A stretch of DNA of 64,000 nt from contig JACSDG010000009.1 of assembly GCA_015660855.1 (NCBI GenBank), positions 1-64,000 on the forward strand. Direction: 5' to 3'. A program made the position numbers and the translations under genes. Shown piece by piece: positions 44,001-53,000 of the stretch. Below the pieces are notes generated by a model. It did not search any database and was not told where the DNA came from. It saw only the letters and a list, made by a program, of their open reading frames with translations. Each line of letters opens with the position of its first letter. The first letter of the stretch is position 1. The DNA comes from Magnetococcales bacterium. GTDB lineage: Bacteria > Pseudomonadota > Magnetococcia > Magnetococcales > UBA8363.

Positions 44001-47000
44001 GGGTGTAGGAAAAATGATCCAGGCCATGATAATTGGCCACCGGAGTATAGGTAAAGCGGCCATCCCCGCGCCAAACCAGGGAACCGTGGACGGGCTGACT
44101 GAACCCGATGATGCTCAGGGCGGGATTGCGACCGTCGGGGAGATAATCGGGGTCGCGATCATTGGCCAACAGATTACCCGTCGTCACCGATCCATCTTCC
44201 AGGACACTGACCTGGTCATCCCCAGGATTCAAGCGATCCATCAACGGATCCACCACGATACTAACCGTGGCAACCCCACGACCACCGTTGGCGTTGACAA
44301 TGGTATAGGTAAAACTATCCAAACCGTTGTATTGGCTGTCCGGATTGTAAACCAGAGTCGAACCGGACCAGGTCACCGTACCATGCCCCGGTTGGGTAAC
44401 ACTTTCCAGTGCCAAGGAAAGACCGTCGGGATCGTTGTCGTTGGCCAGGAGGTCCGTTGCGACATTCAGGGTAAGATTCATATCCTCGGCGGTAAAAAAG
44501 GCGTCCATGCCGGCGTTCGGGGAATCCGCCACCGGTTGCACCGCAATGGCCACGCCCCCCACCGCCACCTTGGCACCACCAAGCCCCGACAAACCGCCAT
44601 CATTGGCCACCAGCACCAGTTGATCCGACCCGTTATAATCGGCCTGGCTGCGATAGACCATATGGGTCAGGGCGGCATTGACACTGGCCAATGAACCCGA
44701 AAACGTCCACGATCCGGTCCCGTTGCCGCCAGAAACAGAAACCAAGGCGGTCGTTTGCGGCAAAGTCAGGGTACCATGGGCAACCGACAGGCTGACCTGT
44801 ATCACCCCCACCCCCAAATCGGAATCGGCCAACTGAACACCAAGTATGTCCAGATTTTGATCTTCATTCACCGTCCGACTTGCGGGCAGGGTCCAGACGG
44901 GGGCATCGTTGGTGGGACTGATGCTGATGTTCAAGGTCGTCGTCGCCACCGATCCCCCCTGGGGGTCGGTGATATGAAAATTAAAACTGTCACTGGTGCT
45001 TTCACCACCATCATGGCGATAAACCAACCGACCGGCATCCACGTCGGCCTGGGTGAACACATCCCCTACCCCCGATAAGGAGCCATTGAAAAACAGTTGG
45101 CCATGACCCGGCACCCCCTCCAGGACGTAGGTAAGCGTCGCGGCCCCCCCTTCAACGTCGGTCGCGGAAAGGTGACTGCCATTGATGGTCGCCATTCCCC
45201 CTTCAGCCAAGGTCAACACCCCCCGGACCAAGACCGGGTTGTCGTTATGGGCCGTCACCGTCACTTGGAAGGTGGTTTCCAGCATGGCACCGCCCACCCC
45301 ATCGGTGGCGGTAAAGCTAAAGCTGTCGGTCAAGGTTTCCGAGCCATCGTGGCGGAAAACCAGCCGGTTTTGCTGAATGTCCTCCTGGGTCAAGGTTTGA
45401 CCGGAAGACAACACAACACCATTCAACTCCAGGCGGCCATTGACCGGCATGTTGACCAGGGTCAAAACCACCTGTGCCGCCGGCTGTTCCGGATCGCTCA
45501 CCGGCAGCATGGCTGAGGTCATCGTCAGGGTTCCCCCCTCAAGGACCACACCACCCGCAAGGCCCGTCATCGCCGGGGCATCGTTTTGACCATTGACGGT
45601 GATGCTCACCGTACCGACATCGATGCGGGCATCCCCGGCGTTCAGGGTATAGGTCAGGGTGTCGATACCGGAATAGTTCGAGTCGGGAGTATAAGTAAAC
45701 TGGCCGTTGCCCAGATGGATCGCCTGGCCATGGGCAGGATCGGAAAAACCGATGACCGCAAGTAACGGATTGAGACCATTGGGGAGAAAATCGGGATCCC
45801 GATCGTTGCCCAAAACCGAAAAGGTAACCGCTGTGTCTTCGGTAGTCACCGCCGTGTCGCTGCTGGCGTTAAGGCTGTCGGGAATTGGATTGACGACAAG
45901 GGTCACCACCGCCGTATCGGTGTTTCCCTGACCATCGTTCACGGTATAGGTAAAACTGTCCAGTCCGTGATAATTCTGGCTGGACAGGTAGGTCAAGGTG
46001 CCGTTACCGTTGTCCACCAACGAACCATAGGCAGGATTGGTAAAAGAAACCAACTGTAAAGTGTCTCCGTCCACATCCACGTCGTTGGCCAACAGGTCGC
46101 CCGCCACAGACATTGTTTGAGGAATATCCTCCAAGGCCAAGGTTGTGTCGATATTGGCCACGGGGACATCCTGGATCGGGTTCACGGTGATCCCCAGAGA
46201 GACCGAATGGGTCTTGGCTCCACCGCCGCCCCAACCACCAAGATCATTGGCAACCAGGGTCAAACTGTCCGCGCCGAAATAGTTGCCATTGGCCTGATAG
46301 GTCAAACCATTCAGGGCATTGTTGATGGCCACGAGCGATCCGGAAAAGGTCATGGTCGCACTGCCGTCGCTCCCCGAAACAAAGTTCAAACCCGCCACAG
46401 ACCCCAAATTGACAACCCCATGGTTGACCCCCAAGGCCAGCTGCATGTCCCCCCCCCCAAGATCGACATCGGCCACGGTGATTCCAGCCACGATCAAAGT
46501 CAAATCCTCACCCACCACCCTGGGGGCAGGAATGGTCACCACCGGGGCATCATTGACGGCGGTAACCACGACATTGGAGGTCATCACCAGGCTCGCAAAC
46601 TGGCCATCGTTGACATAACGCACCGATTGCAAAGCCGTCTGATAGTCGGCAACCGTTTCTGGACCCGACAAGGTCAAAATCCCGGTCACCCCATCCCAAC
46701 TGCCGGAGATGCCTGGTTGATTGACGAAAACAAGCCGATCCTCGCCTGTGACATAATTGCCGGAAATGACAACACTGGCACTTTGCAACATGGCGTTGTC
46801 GGGGTCGGAAACCGTCAGGCTGGCATCGATCAGGGCAGCGGCGTCATTTTCCTGATAATTGAGGGTGGCCCCCCCGGTCATCACCGGGCGATCATTGACC
46901 GCCACCACGGTAATGGTGGATTGACTGGCGGGGCTGGTCTCAAGGGTGTCGGTGGCACGCCATGCCAGGGTACGCACCCCCGCCGTCGGATTGTCTCCCG

Positions 47001-50000
47001 CCACGTTGTTATAGATCACGTTGTGCAAAGCGGTCTCATAGTCGGCCATACTGGCCACGCCACTCAAGGTGAGTATCCCGGTACCGGCATCCCAAACACC
47101 GGTGATGGTGGCGGTATTGGTGAAACCAAGCACATCCTCACCCAAACCATACCCGGCGACAATCGCCACCTGTGCCCCCGTCAGGTTGACGCCATCGGCA
47201 TCGGCAATCGTCAAAAGGGTATCGGCGTAGACATTACTGTCACCCTCATTGAACATCGCGCCCCACCCGGCAGTCACCACCAGGGGATCGTTGACGGGCG
47301 TCACCGTGAAGACGAAGGGGGTTTCGGGATAGCTCCCCCCCTGGCCATCGCTCACATTGAACCGGAAACCATCGGTCAGGGTGTTGCTGCCATCATGAAT
47401 GTAGTCCACCTTGGAAGCGGCCAGATCGGCTTGAGTGAATGTTTGCCCCACACTCAACACCGTCCCGTTGAGACGCAACTGGCCATGTGTCGGAATGGCG
47501 GCAAGAGTGTAGACAATGGCATTGCTGGCCGATTCGGCATCGGTCATGGTCAGGGTGGCCGCCGACACCACCCCACTCCCCCCTTCCGCCACGGTCAATC
47601 CGGTATTAACGGCCAACTGGGGAGTATCGTTGACCCCCGCCACAGTGACCGCAACCGATTGATTCAACAGAAAACCGCCAACCCCATCCATGACGGTCAG
47701 CACAAAAGGATCACTGGTGCTTTCGCCTCCATCGTGGGTGTACACGACCCGATGGTTGTCAATATCGTCCTGACTAAAAATCCCCCCGGCGGGAAGTGCG
47801 GCACCACTCAAGGATAAGGTACCGTGGGCCGGAGCCGTGGCAAGGATAAAGTTCACCTGGGTAGCCGCTTGCTCCGCATCCTGCGCCTTGAGCATCAGGT
47901 TGGTAAGAGTCACCTGCCCACCTTCGCCAAGGCTCAACCCCGTATTGGTCGTCATTGTGGGATCGTCATTGACGGCGGTCACAGTGATGTTCACCGAAGC
48001 AATGCCCGTTCTCGCATCACCGGTACTCAACGAATAGGAAAAACTGTCCACACCATTGAAATTGGCGTCGGGAACGTAAGTGAACTGACCCCCGCCCAGA
48101 TAGGTCAAGGTACCAAAGGCGGTTGGACTAAAACTGGAGATGGAAAACGCCGGATTCAACCCACCGTTAAGGAGATAATCGGGATCGACATCGTTGAGCA
48201 TCAGATTGCCTGTCGTCACCGACCCGTCCTCTAAAACACTCACCGAATCATCCGCAGGGACCAAAGCGTCCGGCACGGGAGCGACCACAATGCTGACAGT
48301 GGCCGTCGCACTTTCACCACGGGAATTGACCACGGTATAGGTAAACTGATCCAGGCCGTTATAGAGGGCCACGGGGGTGTAGACCAGCGTTTGGCCAACT
48401 TGGCCCAGTGCCCCATGCGAGGGCATGGTAAAGCTGGAAAAAGTCAATACGCCCCCATCGGGATCGGTGTCGTTGAGCAATAATTGGGTCGCCATATCGA
48501 GGGTGATGGCAGTGCTCTCATTGGTGGTAAAACCGTCGGCACCGACATTGGGCAAATCGTTCACCGGTTGCACGGTGATGGCCACGCTACCCGCCGTCAC
48601 CCTGGCCCCACCCGCCCCAGAAGCACCGCCATCGTTGACTGCCAGGGTTAATTGATCCGCACCATTATAGTTGGCCTGTCCCCGATAGATGATATGGGCC
48701 AGAGCGGCGTTCAAATTGGCGGAAGTCCCAGACACAGTCCAGGTTGCCGTTCCATTGCTGCCGTTGGTAAACGTCAAACCCACCGTGGACGACAAAGTGA
48801 TTATCCCTTGATTGACCGACGCCGTCACCTGGGCATTGGCACCACCAAGGTCGGCATCGGTAAAGCTGACGCCGGTAATGTCATAATCCTGATCTTCGTT
48901 GGCCGTCCGGGCACCGGGCAAAGTCCAGACCGGGGCATCGTTAACCGCCGTGATGTTGATGGTCGCGGCGGTCGTTGCCACCGATCCCCCCTGGGCATCG
49001 TTGATATGAAAATTAAAACTGTCATTGGTGGTTTCGCTGCCATTGTGGCGATAAACCAGACGACCGGCGTCCACATCGGCCTGGGTAAACTGTCCCCCCA
49101 ACCCCAAAGCGACGCCGTTGAAAAGCAAACTCCCCTGCCCAGGCAAGGCATCCAGGGTATAAGTCAGGGCACTGGCATTGCCGTCGGTATCGGTAGCGGC
49201 CAGGTGACCATTGCCCAGCGTCACATCACCCCCTTCAGCAACCGTCACCACCCCCTGAACCAGAACCGGATTGTCATTGGCCGCAATGACCGCCAACTGG
49301 AAGGTGGTCGCCAACAAAGAACCTCCCACTCCATCGGCGGCGGTAAAGCTGAAACTGTCGGTCAAGGTTTCCGTACCGTCATGGAAATAAACCAGCCGGC
49401 TTTGATCCAGGTCATCCTGGGTCCAGGTCTGACCCGCCACCAAAGCGACCCCGTTCAACTTCAAGCTGCCATGCACCGGGACGTTAACTAGGGTCAGGGT
49501 CACCTGGGCCGCCGGCTGTTCCGCATCGGTCAACCGCAAAAAAACAGGGGTGATCGTGACCGAGCCTCCCTCAACCACGGCGGCACCGGTATTGACCGCA
49601 ACGACAGGGGGATCGTTGACATTGTTGACGGTCATGGTCACCGTCCCCACGTCGATGCGAGCATCCCCGGCATTGAGGGTGTAAGTAAAAGAATCGACAC
49701 CCGCAAAGTCAACGTCCGGGGTATAAGTAAACTGACCAGCTCCCAGATAGACCACCTGGCCATGGGCAGGGTTGGTAAACCCGATGGCATCGAGCAGGGG
49801 GTTGAGGCCATCGGGAAGAAAATCGGGATCCCGATCATTACCCAGGACCGATATGTTGACCGCAATTTCTTCGGTCGTCGTCGCAGTATCATTGGCCGCC
49901 TGGAGGCTGTCAGGGATCGGATTGACAACCATGGTGACCACCCCCTGGTCGGTATTGCCATGACCATCACTCACGGTATAGGTAAAGGTATCGATCCCGT

Positions 50001-53000
50001 GATAGTTGCTGCTCGAAAGATAAGTCAGACTGCCATCGCCATTGTCCACCAACGAACCATGGGAAGGATTGGTAAAGGACACCAACTGCAAGGCATCCCC
50101 ATCGACATCCACATCGTTGAACAGCAATTCGGTTGCAATTGTTATAACCTCTGGTATGTCCTCCAAGGCCATTTCTGTGTCCACCCCCACCACGGGGGCA
50201 TCCTGGACCGGGATAACCGTAATTCCAAGGGAAACTGCGGTCGATTTGGCTCCACCACTGCCCGTCCCCCCCAGATCATTGGCCACGATGGCCAAACTGT
50301 CGGCACCGAAATAATTGGCGTTGGGTTGATAGGTCAAACCATTCAAGGCGTTGTTGACAGCGGCGACCGTCCCGGAAAAAGTCATGGTGGCACTGCCATT
50401 GGCCCCGACACTAAAGCTTAAACCCGCCGTCATCGCCAGATTAATGATGCCATTGTTCACCGCCAGGGCCAGTTGAATATTTCCCGCCCCCACATCGACA
50501 TCGGTTACCAAAATGCCCGTCAAAGTCAAACTTTGATCTTCGTTGACCGTTCCGGGGCCGGGCAGAGTCACTACCGGGGCATCATTGACGGCGGTGACGT
50601 TGACATTGGCCGTTACCGCAACACTGGCAAGGGCACCATCGTAGGTGCTGAACTGAACCTGACGGGTGGAGGACTGGGGGGTATCACCGTTGTCATTGAT
50701 ATAGCGGACCGAACGAAGTGCCGTTTGATAATTGGCGGCCAGGGAGGGACCCGACAAGGTCAACACCCCTGTCACCCCATCCCAACTGCCGGAAATCCCC
50801 AACTGGTTGACAAATACCAGCCGATCCTCCCCCGCGACAAAATTGCTGGCAATGGTTACGGTCGCACTTTGCAGGGTGGTGTTGTCGGCATCGGTTACGG
50901 TCAAAGTGGAATCAACGATGGCCGCAGCATCGTTTTCGTTGTAGTTGAGGGTGGCGGAAGCGGTCATCACCGGGCGATCATTGACCGCAACCACGGTGAT
51001 GGTGGATGTGCTGGCGGGACTGGTCCCCAAGGCAGAAGTCGCGGTCCAGGACAGGGTGCGTGCCCCGGCGGTGGGATTGTCCCCCCCTGCATTGTTGTAG
51101 GTGATGCTTTGCAAGGCGGCTTGATAATTGGCGGTGGTGGTGGTCCCCGTCAGGGAAAGAACCCCGGTACCGGCATTCCATGTCCCGGTGATGGCTCCGG
51201 TATTGACAAAACCAAGCACATCCTGACCTGTAACAAAGCCGGAAGTGATGGACACCTGCGCCCCCGTCAGGTTGCCACCATCGTCATTGAGCACCGTCAA
51301 ACCACCATCGGCCGCAGTGGCCGCATTGCCTTCGGTAAACACCAAGGCCCCCCCAGCGGTCACCGCAAGGGGATCAAAAACGTTATAGACGGTAATGGCG
51401 ACGGTTCCAGAGGCCGTCCCCCCGGTACTGTCGGTCACACCAATCGTCAAGCTGTCGGCACCATAGAAATTGGAGTTGCCCCGATAAATCACAGCATTCG
51501 TCCCCGCCAGGGTGGCGTTCAACTGTGCCAGAGTTCCGACCAAGGTCACCGTTGCACCGCCGTTGCCCGTGACACCGGCGGCACCAATACCACCAGCAAC
51601 AGCGGTATCCACCGTCAGGGTGCCTTGGGCAACCGCCAGTGTAACCGTCGTACTGCCTGTGGAATCGACATCGGTGATCGACAGCGCAGGAATGGCAATA
51701 TCCTTCTCTTCAAATCCCCGAACGGCATCGGCGGTCGTCACCCAGGCGGCACCGGAAATGGTACCGTTATCGGCAACACCCGCATTGTCGTTGGCTACGG
51801 CACCGGCCCCCTCATGCAAAGGCCAATACCCGGTCAGACCAGCCTCGACACCCGTCAGAGTGCGACTCATGTTGTCCACAATGTTGGCCTGTGACCGTAC
51901 TGTATCCCAAACCCGTACATCGGCAAGACTGCCGGTCATGTCATAGGAAAGGGCAGCGCGGCACCCCAGAACAAACCCGGTCATCGCATCCTGAATACCG
52001 GGCTGGCTGGCCTGTTTTTCCAGTATTCCATTGACATAAACCTTCACGTCGGTTCCATCAAAAGAAAATGCCAGGTGATACCACTGCCCGTTATTCCAAG
52101 AGGCAGTCGTCGTTGTCGCAGTCTCATAGTTGGTGCCGGTTATCCGGGTAGCGATCTCGATTTTACCATTGCCAAACTTATTGAAAACGATCTCTGGTCT
52201 TTTCGTACCACTATCGCCGGCAAACAAGGTCTGCCGTGGACTGGCACTGGTAAGATTCATCCCCGGCTTCCACCACATCTCGATGGTGTATGCGTTGCGG
52301 GGAATCACAAAAGATGGTGCTCTTACGATATCATTATTGCCGTCAAAGGTTAATTCATTCCCGGTGCCGATAGTCAGTTGGGGTGCATCGATCACTTCAG
52401 TGACTGTCAACGACGCCGTGTCGGTCGTGGTACTGAAGGCGGTCGCACCACCATTGCTGGAAACATCCACCTTGGTTCCCGTCGCGCCACTGGTTTGGTC
52501 CCAGGCCCGGTAGGTCAATCCCACACTCTCCCCATGCAATCCGTCGGGGACATAGCGAACCTTGTCGGAATCCCGCAGCAACAGCGCCGAAGTGCCGGAA
52601 ACCGCCCCCATGGCTATCCAACCACCACCGGTATCGTATTGCCAGGTACCATAACCGCTGTTCAAAGCGGTAATGGCAATCCCTTCGACGGGAGCGGGAG
52701 ACGTGTCCACATCGGTAATGGAAGCCCCCGCAAATGATGCGACGGTTTGACCGGCGTTGGCAGTGGCATTTTCGTCAATCGTCGTCAAAACCGGAGCCGC
52801 TGCGGTCAATACCGGGGCATCCTGGACCGGTTTCATGGTGATGGAAACCGTCGCGGAACCGGAATCGAGGGCAGAACTGTCGGTGACGGTAAAGTTCCAA
52901 GTCACGGTACCGTCAAAATCAGCCACGGGAACAAACTTGACCTGTCTTAGAGCATCACTGGCGGTGGTAATCTGGGCACCTGCCGCCAACGGTGTGGTCA

